64,000 bases of DNA from Ifrita kowaldi (taxonomy: Eukaryota; Chordata; Aves; Passeriformes; Cinclosomatidae). The DNA is taken from positions 401,055 to 465,054 of the forward strand of contig VZRS01000313.1 in assembly GCA_013398055.1 (NCBI GenBank), written 5' to 3'. The position numbers were made by a program, and so were the translations under genes. The stretch's first letter is position 1; the number at the start of each line of letters is the position of its first letter. The notes below the pieces were generated by a model that was not told the DNA's origin, searched no databases, and saw only the letters and a list, made by a program, of their open reading frames with translations. Below, piece after piece: positions 40,961 through 54,000 of the stretch.

Positions 40961-41878
40961 TCACACGTTAGGAACACTAGAATCACAGCTTTTCTGTCTA
41001 AACTCTGTTTGTTTAGGCAATTACAGTGCCTGCTACTTACCCATAATGTTCTCCTTTTAGTTAGAGTGCTCTGCAGATGATTTGATGCTGATAATGTCTG
41101 GTTTTCTGGGGGAAGAGATGAGAAAGGAAATGTTACTCCCGAACTCTGACCTCCATGGATGGCTTTCTGGGGAAGGCACTCCACTAATTGTCTTCTTTTG
41201 GAGCTGCAGTGGATGTAATTGCATATATAAGGCCTGTGTTTTGCTTGCGTTACTCTTTTACGGTACAGGACCGTGTCCACAATGGTGCATTAAAGTAATA
41301 ATAATGAAAATAGTATCCATCAAGTAATTTCAATGCTGTTACCACCCTGGGATGGAACTATCGTGCAAATCCTGCGTGGTTACACCCAGGCTCCATCCAC
41401 CCCCATGCCATTAGCACTCTGTTCTGGACGGCAGGACAGGTGGTACCCACCTCGCAATTCCCAAGCTTGCAGCTTTCTTTCTATCTAAAAGTGTATTTGG
41501 CAGTGCAGTTAGTCCTCCCTCCTCGGCTATAAGCACATGTGCATTTTGGTGTGTGCACAGCTTCAGCACAGCCGGAGCAGGAGCTGTCAGGGAGAAGCTC
41601 ATGAGCCCTCAGCTTCTCCCTCCTATGAGGGAGAAAATATTATCATGTTACAGGTGAACAATCAGATACATTTAAGCAATACACCAAGCACTAGCGTGTG
41701 AATTAGTTTAAAACTAATGAAGGTGGCCACACTGTTATTGAATCTTCCTCTCACTCTGCGGATGTGCCTGCAAACCCTCCGTGGCTGGCTGTTTGCGCAG
41801 AAGGGCCCCGGGGCACACACTGGGGCGGAATTCTCCCCTCAGAGCTTTTTCTTCCAAATAATGCCTTTTCCCCAGAGG
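40961..41878. other. Non-coding stretch between A/C-rich repeats
   Basis: Mixed composition with no recognised repeat. Open frames of about 60-170 codons overlap on both strands. The longest (minus, 40774-41280) gets much of its length from the A/C tract. No gene is recognised. Confidence 0.6.
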
Positions 41879-41913
41879 AAAAAACAAAACCAAAAACAAA
41901 CAAACAAACAAAA
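41879..41913 (+). repeat. (CAAA)n short tract
   Basis: A-rich CAAA repeat on the same strand as, and about 1 kb from, the larger tract at 40820. Confidence 0.88.
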
Positions 41914-42339
41914 TCCCCACCCAATATATCAGCAACAACGACAAAAAACCCAGCTTCATTTTGTTCTTCCTTTTACTCTCATTTCCTCCTTCTCTTGAAC
42001 AGGGTTACTGTTAACACTACTTCCAGGCTAAAGTGATGTGTCTCATATTTCGTTGGGTTTTTTTTCCCTCAGTGGAAAACCCTAGAAATAAGATATTCAT
42101 AAGAGACCATACACCTATTTTTCCAATATTGTATTCTTCACTAAAGTTTTGTCTGTATTTGAACAAGAAATTTGTATTAAAACTCCTGTTTTCTCTTATT
42201 AATTTTGCCCAAGTTCATATGTTAATTTCAGTACAAGCGTGCATGTATTTTTGTACCGAGTATCCCTTTTTATATTGCATGTGTAGAGGTCTAGTCTCCC
42301 TCTAAGTACAAATAATGTAACAGTACATCTCCCTCTCAT

Positions 42340-42470
42340 GTTCTTTGTGTTTATAGACATACATATACATATGTATGCGTGTTTATATACATATCTGTAA
42401 GTGTGTGTGTTCCCCTGTGTGTATATATGTATATATATATATATATATATATGGATAATACATACATAAT
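42340..42470. repeat. Compound TA/TG/CATA microsatellite
   Basis: Contains CATACATAT and its exact inverse ATATGTATG (42358-42377, 2-base spacer), a GT run at about 42400-42410 and an uninterrupted AT run of roughly 20 bases ending near 42452, followed by CATA words. It is likely to vary in length between individuals. Confidence 0.93.
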
Positions 42471-44559
42471 TGCCCAGGCTTTACAAACGGATGCCAGCAA
42501 GCACCTGTCTATTGCTCTGTCAAATGTGACTCGCTGGGAAAGCTATTGGGTTTATAGAAGAGACAAACATTTCAGGCACGCCATTCTGGGGTAATGAAGC
42601 ATGGCAACAAAATATACCTGTGCAACATTTGATAAAGATGAGCTGACACACCAGTCCAAATAGGTTCTTTTGTGTGTCTGCACGTGTCTACCATCATTGC
42701 TTTCATCTTAAAACAGGAAGGTAGCAATAGCAGCAGCAGCTGGCAGGAACCACAAGAGGAAGAGCAGCTCACACAATTAAACGTCGTTTACCTCTGGCCT
42801 TTATTTCACTCCTCTCTCCTCCTAATTTATTATGTGTTTTCTCCATCTCTATGCAAAAAACACGGGCTCAATTTTTCTTTCTTTCTCCTGCTATCTAGCT
42901 CTTTTTACAGAGGGACTAAACAAGACAATAGGCAAAATCCCATGGTATTTAGCTTTGGATCTTAACTTGAAATGCTTCTTAGTGGGGTTTTTATGGCCTT
43001 TATTGTTCTTTGATTAATGTAAAGTAAAATTAAACCCTACAGTTACACATTAGAACATCAACTAGAGAGAAGGCAAAACTGCACTGTGTACCTCGCTTTA
43101 CAGAAAACATCCTTTGTTTTGTTTAATCTTCAGAGCAATGGAAGGGAAAAGCCTCACCTGCTGNCAGACTTCAGCTGTGGTGCCAAGCACTGCAAGTGAC
43201 CCAAGTTACAGCACTCTCTCATTAGGGGCTGAGCAATAGCCCTAATTTAGGCACAGCTTCCATTAAAGTCAAGAGGAATTGTCCTGGTATATGGAGCCAA
43301 ACAGAGAGGTGTCTCAAGGTCTGCCTGACTGCCAAAGATCTTGCTTTCAAGAGGAGTGGTATCTAGACATAATCAAACATTATGACGGTTTTTACGTGAT
43401 TCTGCACCAGTTTTTACCAATGAGAGATGCCTGCATAAACCTTTCTTCCAGGGTAAATTTAAAACTAGATTTTCATTGCCTAGGAATGTTGTACATATGT
43501 GTATGCTTGCAAATATTTGTATTCAACTCAAATGAAAACTTAATTACTTTTTGTATTCTGGTTAACATCTACTGAACAGGCTGAGGTCTTTCTTCTATGT
43601 ATATTGTATATGGCACACTATTCTTCAATGTATATTGCATGTAGTTTCATTCCTTTTTCTTTTCTTTTTGTTTAAATAAATATGCCCTGCTCTCATCTCT
43701 TCTCCTTGCACAAAATCTCCTTGGTATGTGTGATTTTCCACTTTGCCAGCTGCTAAATTCATTTCTACTCCATGTTTCCAGTGGTTCTTTTCTTCTTCTT
43801 TTTCCACAGATGTTTCTAGGCAGAATGCATAACAGTCCAGCTGAAGTAAAATGTTCAGCATTACGGTTTTTGAATGGGGTTGGAATAGGGGAGTGAGACA
43901 GAACGAGTTTGGCCCTTCATAATATCTATACTGAAGCAACACAGAACTGAAATGGATCTTTTTTTTTCCCCAGCTAGTAAAACTCCTGCTAAATCTTAAA
44001 GAGAGTTCACAGGTTTGGCATTGCATATTCCTCAGAGCAGCAGTATTTTCATTATTTACTACTAGTCACTGTGTCTGGTTATAAATGCCTCTTAACATGC
44101 TTATTCTTTTCAATTTTCATCAGTAGTCAGAGCATGGGAACTTCAATTTCAACCTCTGGTTGTCCCCCACCTTGCACCCATTTAATGGAATCTATTGTGT
44201 CTGTAGCCAAGTTCAGAAGTTAAATGACACATATGTGGCCTTTCTGTCCATTCTATCTGACTCTAAGACAATTCAATTGACTTTCAGCATAAAAAAAAAT
44301 CCCCAAAATTACAGAGCATCTCTGCCAAGGGTAAGAATAGGTCAAGAGCCAAAGGAATTTAAGCAAACTGTCTTTTATACACAGGAAGCAGTTAACATAT
44401 GGAATAAAAGAACGGGGATAGCAATTGATGAAACATTTGGGAGAAACTTAGATAAACAATCATAAAAAAGATTTAGAAAAGTGCTTGGAGTAGCCAAAAA
44501 AATAAATAAAACTGGTATGGAGTGTGCAAGTCACTTCATCGTCCTTCCATTCTGAAATA
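42471..44559. other. Non-coding stretch with single unresolved base
   Basis: AT-rich DNA, no gene recognised. One isolated N at 43164 marks an unresolved base. A 133-codon minus frame (43625-44026) has no recognisable domain. Confidence 0.65.
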
Positions 44560-44760
44560 GCTGAAATAAAATAGCAATGAGCAGATAAACTGCAAAATAT
44601 CATTATGATTTAGTAGCCATTTCTTCCCATCAGAGCTACTGTTTTAATTTTCATTCTTCCAAATTACAAAGTAACAATAAAATATCCTTTTCGATTTATG
44701 GCAACGAGATCCTTTTAATTGAATTTCAGAAACGAGTTGATTTGACTGATGGGTAGGTAA
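44560..44760. promoter_or_regulatory. Candidate conserved non-coding element
   Basis: Repeat-free AT-rich stretch with several homeodomain-like words (CTTTTAATTGAATTTC near 44711, GTTTTAATTTTC near 44641) and isolated CpGs in TTTCGATTTATGGCAACGAG at about 44689-44708. No coding potential. Texture-based call. Confidence 0.25.
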
Positions 44761-47700
44761 TGGGAATATACTATTTACAGTTGGAAATGCATTTCCAGTG
44801 GAAGGATTTGAAAAAGCGCAACAAAATAGATATTTATAAGCAGGATTTTGGATGGCTTACATACACACAAAAATATATATGTTGACCTTGAGGCACAACA
44901 AACAATATTTCTGTTTAATCCTAAAACCCTCTACCTATGAAAAAAAAGTTCATGAGCACTTAGATTATTTATTTTAGTAACAGCCAAAATGTACAAGCAC
45001 TGTGACCTCATTATAACTCGTACTTTTTCTCTCTGTATAGAGACATGGGATTGACGGTGTTTTTTTCCTGAATGTTAAGCCAAATCTGGAAATATTGGCA
45101 ACTTATAGGCCATCTCACTCTGCCTGAGAGTTAATGTGGAGTAGCCTACATCAGCCATCACTTTTTGCAATGCAATGGCAAAGTTCCAGCTGACTTTAAT
45201 GGAGCCAGAATTTCACCCCAGGTGCATTATTACAATTGACTAGGGTCTGATAGATTGATTCCTGAGATGCTCTGGATTCCAGATGTGGATCTCATAAAAT
45301 TGTAGAGTGTGGTGTGTGCAAAGCTTTTTTTTTTTTGTATGCCTTTTTTCTCCCCACTAAATAAATAATAATAAAACACAGTCCTTGTAAGCAGTGCAGT
45401 GGAGAGTATATGCTTTTTTCTCCCCTGTCTTCCAAGAAATATCTCCATCTTCTTTCTCTACTACTTATGGTCTCACATTTATATAGCAAGGAGAAAGAAA
45501 CAAAACAATGACCAAAAAAACCAGCCGGTGAGCTGCATCTGGTTTAATGTATATGTAGAGCTGAGTCTGTGGGCCTGCTGAAATTTTATCAGCAGCACCT
45601 ACAATAGAAAGTCTAATCAGAAGCCAGCTGTGTTAACAGAGACTGAAAAATAACCTAAAAAGCCAGGCATTGTAAGAGGAATAGAGCAAAAGAAGCCTTC
45701 TTTTGCAGGAGGACTTGGTGTGATAAATAAAGGGAGAGGAAAGGAAGAGAGTACTCCCACTCAAAAAAAAACCCCTCAGAGACCTGGAAACCACATAATG
45801 CCATCAGCAGGGCAGGTGTTTCCTGTTCTTGGGCTGTCTTGCCTTGGGGAAGGGAGGATGGCTGCCCTTCTGTAACTAGGTATTTGTGCTGGCTCTTCCA
45901 ATTCTCCTTTCTGTTCTCTTTTTCCCTTTTAAATATTTGAGGTAAGTCCATCTACATCCATCTCCATGTTTACCAGGAATCTAGGGATTTCCAGGGAGAG
46001 GAAAAAAAAATCTCTATTCCCAGGAGCCAAGTAAGAGGGGGACGGTTTCCACTCAGTAAGGACACAGTAACAAAATTTGAACCTTTTTTCTCACTACACT
46101 AAGTAGTAGCAGAGAGAAAGAGTCCTCATGCCCCACAAGACAGATGGGGAGACAGGGACCACAGGAAAGCATGGAAGAGGAAGATGTGCAGTTAGTAGAG
46201 TTATCCCTCTGCTCCCTTCAGCTTCCCAGGGGCTGGGAAACTGAGGCAGAACACAAGTGACAGAGGCCAGGTAGGGAAATGATATTCAGTGAGAGCTGCA
46301 GTGAGAGCTGGTCTTGTGTTTTCTCACAACTTGGTGGAGCATATATGTGCTGCACATAAGTTTAAAAAAAAGAGATGGGAGGAACGTAGTCCATGTGTGT
46401 GAGCAGTGGGAAATGTGCTATGTAGAACAACTTTCAAATATTTCCTAGCGAGGATGTGTCGCCAGAAGCAGAGGACTGCAAAGAAAAACAAGCAGGGCCA
46501 CCAAAAAGAAGAAACATACAAAAGAGAGATGCCTGATCTTGGGGTAATGCTACTAGGAGCTGCAGAACCTGCCCCCACTCAAGTCACTGAGTGCAAAGCT
46601 GCAAAAGCAGACTGCATCGCACCAGGTAAAACCCCAGAAATTGTTAGATTGTGTGTTAGACGTGATTGAAAGACAGAATGACAAAGAAGGAAGAGGTTTC
46701 ACAAAGTTACATGGAGCAGAGATTAAAATCACTGTGCTATATTAAAAACCCCAAACATACCCAGTATATACACTATCAAGGAATACCAAAAATATCTATC
46801 CCTGCTTGTGAGCAATACAGTGGTGTTTTAAAACACTCTAGCCGCTGTATGAAAAGACATGTCTGGTCTTGTACTTCTCAACAAATGTCCTTGTTTACAA
46901 TTCCTACTGTGGACACAAAAATGTTTCGTGTGAATTTGTGTTTGTGTGGAATTATCAGATGCATCCACCCATGCAAGGACAAACATGGACAAGGTCAAAG
47001 GAAAATATTCTTTAGAATAGCCTTTAAGCAGGCAGAGGAATTAGGCCTGATTTATGAATGTATTTCCACAATTCACTTGAAAATTTGTAATGTCTGTGCA
47101 GCCTGGCAAGAAAAAAAGGTGAGGGTAATGTGAAGGAATGCTTCTATTCCACTTTATTGTAAAATTATCCCATGTTACCTGCTCTAATCCCCCGAAAACA
47201 AATTAAATCCTCACTAAGCTGACTTTAAATCAATAGTTTCATTTAAGAATAGTGTGACTTAATAAAAATAAAAAACTAACTGGTCCAGCCAATTTAAGAG
47301 GGAAATAAATCATTGCCCAAGGAAAAAAGCAGATTTGACTTGTATATGGGCCACAGTTTTGTTGAGGGGCTAACCTGCTGTCTAAATTAACTTGGGGTAT
47401 ATTACAAGTCTCATCAGCCTCATTCAGAAATCTGCTCCACTGTACTAGGGAAGAAGATTGCCAAAAAAAAAAATAACAACAAAAAAAAAACACCCACCAA
47501 AAAAACAGCCCAACTGAAGAGGTTATGAAATGAAACAATATTTCTGAGAACACTTAGTAAATCATATAAGAAAATGCGCCTTTGAATTGCCCTGAAACAT
47601 CACCTCACACTTCAGCATCTCCCTTGTCTAACTTGTTTGGAGAGGATGTTTGTGAAGTAAAAAGGATGCCATATTTGCAGCTAGGGCAAGAGCAAAACAT

Positions 47701-47799
47701 TAGAAATGGGAGAGAAAGGAGCAGAGCAATGAACAGACAGGCAAGCTGCCAGCTGTTTAATTCATTCATACAGCAAAACTAGTTAAAATAAAAACTGAA
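44761..47799. other. Non-coding stretch, no gene seen
   Basis: AT-rich DNA with a T run at about 45325-45336 and an A-rich tract at about 47462-47508. Two plus-strand frames of 87 and 155 codons (46406-46669, 46666-47133) follow each other in different frames. The second is Cys-rich and begins with Met, but I recognise no domain in either. Confidence 0.6.
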
Positions 47800-48110
47800 T
47801 AAATTATTTGTAAATCTATAGATTGAATTATCCCTGCAATCTTTGCAGCTTGGTGAAGATATTACTTCAACGTTATTAAGTGTGGACATATTTATCACTA
47901 ATTTACCTTTTAAATGTTATGAAACTTGCATAATAAAAGTCTTAGCGGTTCAGAAGACCAGAATATAAACAGAGGCCACAACGAAGCGGCTTACTCAAAT
48001 CAGTGCAAGTTATGCAGTGCAAGCCACTGACAGCAGGAGAATTTAATAATCTTGACTCCAGTTGACTTATTCTAAGCATTCCCGGATGAATACCTTTCTC
48101 TGTCACCATG
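47800..48110. promoter_or_regulatory. Candidate conserved non-coding element
   Basis: Repeat-free stretch after the A-rich tract, with CTATAGATTGAATTATCC near 47817, CAACGAAGCGGC (two CpGs) near 47980, and a TGCAAGTTATGCAGTGCAAG double word near 48004-48023. No open frame. Inferred from texture. Confidence 0.25.
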
Positions 48111-51100
48111 TTTCCAGGCAAGCCTTTGAAAAGTATCTTTTAAATAACCTGTGTAAGGGCACCCCACAAGTTGGCAACAAAGGACAGGACTGGCTTGTCC
48201 AGAAGCTCAGGAAATGCTTTAACTATGCACCCACCTTGTAGCCCACTGTGATAATCTTTAGGAGCTGACAAGGTTTCTGGATTTGCCTTAAATACTTTGG
48301 AGTCGAGGAAGGGATTGCAGTGAATCTGTGAGCTTACAGACCTGGCTTAGAAGAAAGGACTTCTCATGCAGCATTCCTTTACATTTACCTGATTTCCCCA
48401 ACACAATCCAAAAAGATGTTAATATCCTCATCTAATTTTTTCTTACAGCACTGATGGAGCAGTAGGAATAAACACTGATAATTCTGGTGATGAGAACGCT
48501 AAGAAGTCATGGGATGAATGGGGAAGAAAAATTAGAGGCACATGAAGGAACAGTAACAGAGTGTAAACTTTAACCTCTGTATTCTCCATGCTGCACCAAC
48601 AGCACAGGCTTGCCAGCATTGGCAGGTCCAACATAAAACTACCTCGCAGAAATGTTTCAGTGCAGAAGGAAAATGAACAGGAAAATGTCCAAGTTTATAA
48701 AAGTGAGGAAGCTATTCTTCTTTACTCAGTTTTATTCCTAACACAAACATTTCCACAAAGAGCAATTATATTTTAAAAAGAATAAAGATGCTCACCTGTG
48801 CCTAGGTTTTCAAGGCACTGGAAGACATGGACTTGGAGGGCTCCAGAGGAAATTGGAGAGTATATTGCAGAGCAAAACACTCCAAACTGCCCTGAACCTG
48901 CCTGACAGAATACTGTATGACTGTGTTTAACAGGTACTTTGGAGTTGCAGTTATCCATATTTGTATTCCCCAGTAAGTGCTCCTAGGCTCTGCTATCCCA
49001 CTGTGATTTTGAGATATGAGGTCTTAAGGGGAGCTGGATCAAGTAGTGTCTCACAAGATCATCTACACTGGGTCTTTTTTTCTCTTAGTTATAATTTTTC
49101 TTATCCTTTCTCGATTCTGAGCTTTCCTATTTATTTGTTATAAGGATAACCATCTGTGTTAGAGCTAGAATGAAGGATCATTGTACATGTTACATTTGTA
49201 TTTGATGGACTCCTTGCTAGATAAAAATACAGTATGTGGTTGTACACAGCATGAGACTAAAAACACAGAAGTTAGTTTTCTTTCTGGCTTGGAATTATGT
49301 AATGAGCTTTAAGATGAGCTTCATATTCCTGAATATTTATGGCTGCACTCTCCTGAGTGGGAAGGCCTTCACTATCCTCTAAACTTCTAATTTCTTTTAT
49401 TTCCAAATTCATTAGAAAGGAATGGTTTCTTTCATGCTAGCCAGAATTCTCCAGGGATCTGTGAAGAGAACATCCAAAGCTGCCCAAATCATTGGGCCAT
49501 TCAGTTCCCAAGAATTAGTATTTTCAAAGCATAGTCTCCTTTTGGACTTCTCAATGTATTTTTTAAAATTCAGTATCTCCCAACCACAGATAGGACTCTC
49601 AAAGACTGACAGTATCAGAAATTAGTGGTATTTTTTTGAAAATTTTTCCCCAAGCCATAGGTCATGACATTTCTGTTTGCAAAGCCTTTCTGTCTTATTG
49701 GTCCTCCTCTAGTTTCAAAGCTGAACGTTCAGCAAAGGGTGTCTATTTTGCATTTGCAAGGTATCTTCAAATCAACTGTTGCCTGTAGTAACTTGCAACT
49801 TAAATGTGCACACTCAAGCCTGTTAAAGAGAGAAATGTGAAGAATGCAAATCAGGTCAGAATTGTACTGACAAAATCATAACACTGAGAAAGCACTCGTA
49901 AGGTTGTGCAAAAGGTCCACACCTTGAAGCTGAATTTTGAATACTTGCCCTTTAAATTCTATTATAAGTTTAAGGCAAACCTCTGGGTTTCTTAACATTC
50001 AGTTTTGACAAGTGAATAAATTACTAAAAGAATATAATTCATTGGTTTAACAGAAAGGAAGAATAAGTTAGCATGTAAAGACACTAGTAAATGATACATT
50101 ACAGACATCATCATTGTGGTGCTGCACATGATATAGCCCTGGGGTGTAAGATTATATATATTTTTTTACCCAGTACAGAGACAAGGACACAACTCCATTG
50201 GTTAAAAAGAAATAAGTAAGTAATAATAATGAACTAATGTAGTGAACATGCCACATGCCCATATGGCATATACTCTGCATAGGGAAAAGAAGCAAATAAT
50301 TGCATTTTAAAACTGAAGTGTTGCTGGAATCTCTGCTTTGCCTAAAGATCTCCTTGTTACTTGTGCTTAAAGTTTGGGATTTTTTTGTTTTGAAATTCTA
50401 GGGTCCCATTATTACCAAAAAGGATTTGCAACCCAATGTAAAATTATGCGCTTTGCTATTTAACAAGGTATACATATCTGGGGTCATTCCATCTTCTTGG
50501 ATTCACTCTACCGGTCAGACTTTCAGGATACGCTTGGGTGTAACAACCAGTACATAACAACCAGTTGATAGCACTACCTATTAATCTCAGAGTGCTTCAT
50601 AAATTAGATTTTTTAATCTGGTTGCTTTTACATTTTAATGTCCTTGGCTCCTCATGCACCATAATATTAGTTTTTAATCTGGATAACATAAACTACAAAT
50701 TCTCGGATGTTCTTGATCACCTGAGAAAATAGAAACACTCCTTCAAACTTATGGAGATGAAATTGCAAGAGTTGCAAATTTCTGAGAAGCTCTGTGGATG
50801 CGTTTAGCTAGTGCAGTCCACTGTGCATCCCCACATGCAGGATGTTCCCTCTGCAGGTGGTCAGCTCAGGAAAGGTTGTGTAGTGATTACAGAAACCCAG
50901 ATACCCATTCCCACGACAGAGAGTTTCTCGTGTTACTTGTACATGCCTAATGCAATTAGAGCTAAATTTACAGCCCGCAAATACCTTCTCCTGAGAGAGC
51001 TAGATTTGGGGGGCTATGCAAAATTTTTCCTTAGTAAGGGTGTTTGTTGTTAATCAAAATAAACAAATGCTCCAAAACTTTAAATAGATCCTTCCTTTCA

Positions 51101-51575
51101 TGTTTGTTTGTGGAATCACAATAAATGTTTGGGGTTCTGGATTGCTTTTGCCCGCCATTTTCCCCTATCACTGCCCATCATATAGCTGACTATACATGAA
51201 AACTTACCAAGAGACCAAACAAAGAACTATAAATCTTTCTAGTTCATGGTAATCTCAGCATTCCTGGCTCCCAGCTGATCTATCAAGAGGTCATTTGGTT
51301 GAAAGCCAACTTACCAGACCTCCTTCTCTTGTCACTGTTTTAATTTCCTCTTTTGCTAGCTTTATTTTCAGTACTGGTACATTTTAAAAGAAATAGCATT
51401 TGCATCTTTACAAGGAATGCCATTTTAAATAAGACATTCTTGGGCAACAACAAAAAAGACCCTCTGTCTCTGAGGATGTGTCTTGACAACTTGTTTTTAG
51501 TGTTTGGGAACACATACCACTTTGTTCAGTTCTGTATAAGCAGATAGTTTCAGACTACTATTTAATACTACCCCA
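48111..51575. other. Non-coding stretch, no gene seen
   Basis: AT-rich, no recognised interspersed repeat, open frames all short. A CArG-type CCATATGG word occurs near 50260. A TA/T tract lies at about 50153-50167. Confidence 0.7.
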
Positions 51576-51612
51576 AGGAAAAGAAAAAAAAAAAAAAAAG
51601 AAAAACAAAAAA
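51576..51612 (+). repeat. A-rich tract beside assembly gap
   Basis: A near-homopolymer A tract with a few G and C interruptions, ending about 27 bases before the gap. Such tracts often break assemblies. Confidence 0.95.
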
Positions 51613-51639
51613 TTGGCAATTTATACCAAGCCTGGAAAA

Positions 51640-51774
51640 NNNNNNNNNNNNNNNNNNNNNNNNNNNNNNNNNNNNNNNNNNNNNNNNNNNNNNNNNNNNN
51701 NNNNNNNNNNNNNNNNNNNNNNNNNNNNNNNNNNNNNNNNNNNNNNNNNNNNNNNNNNNNNNNNNNNNNNNNNN
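51640..51774. other. Assembly gap, 135 N
   Basis: A run of N flanked on both sides by a similar 27-base word (51613-51639 and 51785-51811, 22 of 27 positions equal by hand alignment). Confidence 1.
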
Positions 51775-51811
51775 ACACAAATCATTGGCTACTTATCCCA
51801 AGCCTGGATAC

Positions 51812-53990
51812 TTACTGTAGACAGCAGTCTTCTCCCCATCTGACGGCAGAAGTATTTTAAACACACATGCAATATCTTCTCTTGCAGATTTGTGTATAGT
51901 CTGACACACAGAGAATCAGACACAGGATGGGGGGCAGCAGTCTTCCAACATTGCAAAGGACAAACTTCTTGCCTGTCTGGTTTTCTTTTAGCTTTTATAA
52001 GTGAGAAGCACATCTTGGCCATGATTGATCTAACAGTCTGGTTTTGGCTTTCTAGTCCTTGGTCTCTTTCCCAAGCTGGCTGTTGACAGACTATGGAGTA
52101 TTACACATGGGTTTTAATCTTCAGGAAACATAAAGCATGTGTAGCTGGCTCCAAATCACCGGCTCTCCCATACCACAGAAGAGGAAAGATGGGGTTTAGG
52201 GGAAGGGCTAGAGTACAGGGGGGTGGGAGTAGTGGAATCTTACAGAGTATTCCACATAACCCCAGCCACTGCCATGATCCCACTGAGACTGAGACAATTA
52301 AAATTACTTGACCAACGTTTCAGCTATTTGAAGCTAGGCCAGGAGCTGCTTGGTCTCTACAAATATCAGAAAGAGATCAAAAACACAGCATAGTGTTGTC
52401 TCTTCCTCTCCTCAACTGCACGTATTTCCATTTACACTCAGCTGGTGCATTCAATCCAATATCATGTTTCGTTCTTACCTGAGATGCAGTTGGAAATCAA
52501 AACAGTCCTTCAGGCAGTAAAAAAAGGAAAACTTTTCTGCAGATGATGTCACTTCTTTCTCTCCTCTCCAGCATTTGTTGCTGTTGTTGTCCTTTGTGGT
52601 GAAGGAAAAAAAGCCCAAAGAACTCATTTGATTTGCTGCCAGTCAGAGGATGGCAATGCTCTAATTTGCTCACATTCAACCCCAAATTCGGGTGATATGA
52701 GTTGAATCCTGTCCCAGATTCTGCAGCTCAGGCCTTTTCTAGACTACAACTCTCTCCAGCCAACAGTGCCACAGCCCAGGGTCGGTGGCACCACCAGCCC
52801 AGCAAAGACCACTGTCGCCTCCTTTGACAGGCTCACAAAACAGGGACTCTTTAGCAAGTTACTTAGGAATTTCCCTGTATCTAGGCCAGCCTTTGACAGA
52901 AGAATTGCCTGTGGATATTTGCATTGGTCACAACACATTCCACAATGTAATCCAGCAACTGGCCCAGACTTTCTGTAATTAAACCAGAGTAATCCTGGCT
53001 CCCACAAAATCCAGGTCCTTTCTCCTTCAGCAATTCAACAGGTGAGGAAGAGCCTCACTGATCAAGTTATGCTTCTGTCCTACTGTTATTTGATAGCTTT
53101 GGGGAGGGGGAGAGGGGGAATGTCAATAGTTTATAAGAGCATTCCTAGAAGAAGAAGCCGGGAAAGAAGAGGTTTGTGGGAGTGTCAGAGCACTGTCAGA
53201 TCAACTACATGAAGAATAGGATTTCATACCTCCAGCCAGCAAAACACATCTTAAGACTTTTTCACCCTCATATCTTTATATTACAGTATTATTGCTCTTT
53301 ATAGTTTAATAAGTTTCCCCACTGTTGTGACATATGACAGCATCACCTGTGTTGGTGGATGAAGCAAAGTGGGAACAATGCCTTGTTTTCTGTAACAAAT
53401 ACCTGTCAATTCCTGATTGACAATTTCTACTTAAGATAATTTACAAAAGGAAAGGTAAAATACCCTCTCCTGGGGTATTATTAAAAGAAATAACGAAACA
53501 TTTGATATATGCTTTTACAAATGGAACAAAACCTAAAGCTTTATATTAACAGCATAAAAGAAAATAATAGAATGAAAAAAAATTACATGTGACCTGATTG
53601 ACAGTTGCTATCAAAAAAAGAAGTTTTATATTTATGCATATATCCTTATCTATAAAATAAATGTATTCATCTGGAATCTGGGTGAAAATCTTTCTCTTTC
53701 TCTTCTGGACTGACCTAGAGGAGCCACAAACCACTCCAAAAGCCATGATCTATAGGTGATGAAAGTGGCTTTGGCCTCCAGGACCAAGCTGTTACTGATT
53801 CACTCACTCATTGAACACAAGGCCATACATGTGGTTTCTATCAGTGAAGCCGGTATGTTTACAGCATTTACCAGAGCAGAGCAAAAGCTCTCATAGAAAG
53901 GGCTGGACATGCTTCAGAAAGGGAGTGCTTTAGCAGTGCCCTCCTTCTTTTCGCTGCTTTTGGGGATTTGGTGATGGAGTTTGGATTTCT
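51812..53990. other. Non-coding stretch, no gene seen
   Basis: Mixed AT-rich DNA with a few GC-richer patches (near 52180-52240 and 52750-52820). No interspersed repeat or coding domain is recognised. Confidence 0.65.
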
Positions 53991-54000
53991 CAGGGTGCTG

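Noticed and set aside
40774..41280. 168-codon minus frame rich in F, C and L
   Set aside because: Part of it is the complement of the CAAA and A/C-rich tract; the rest has no domain.
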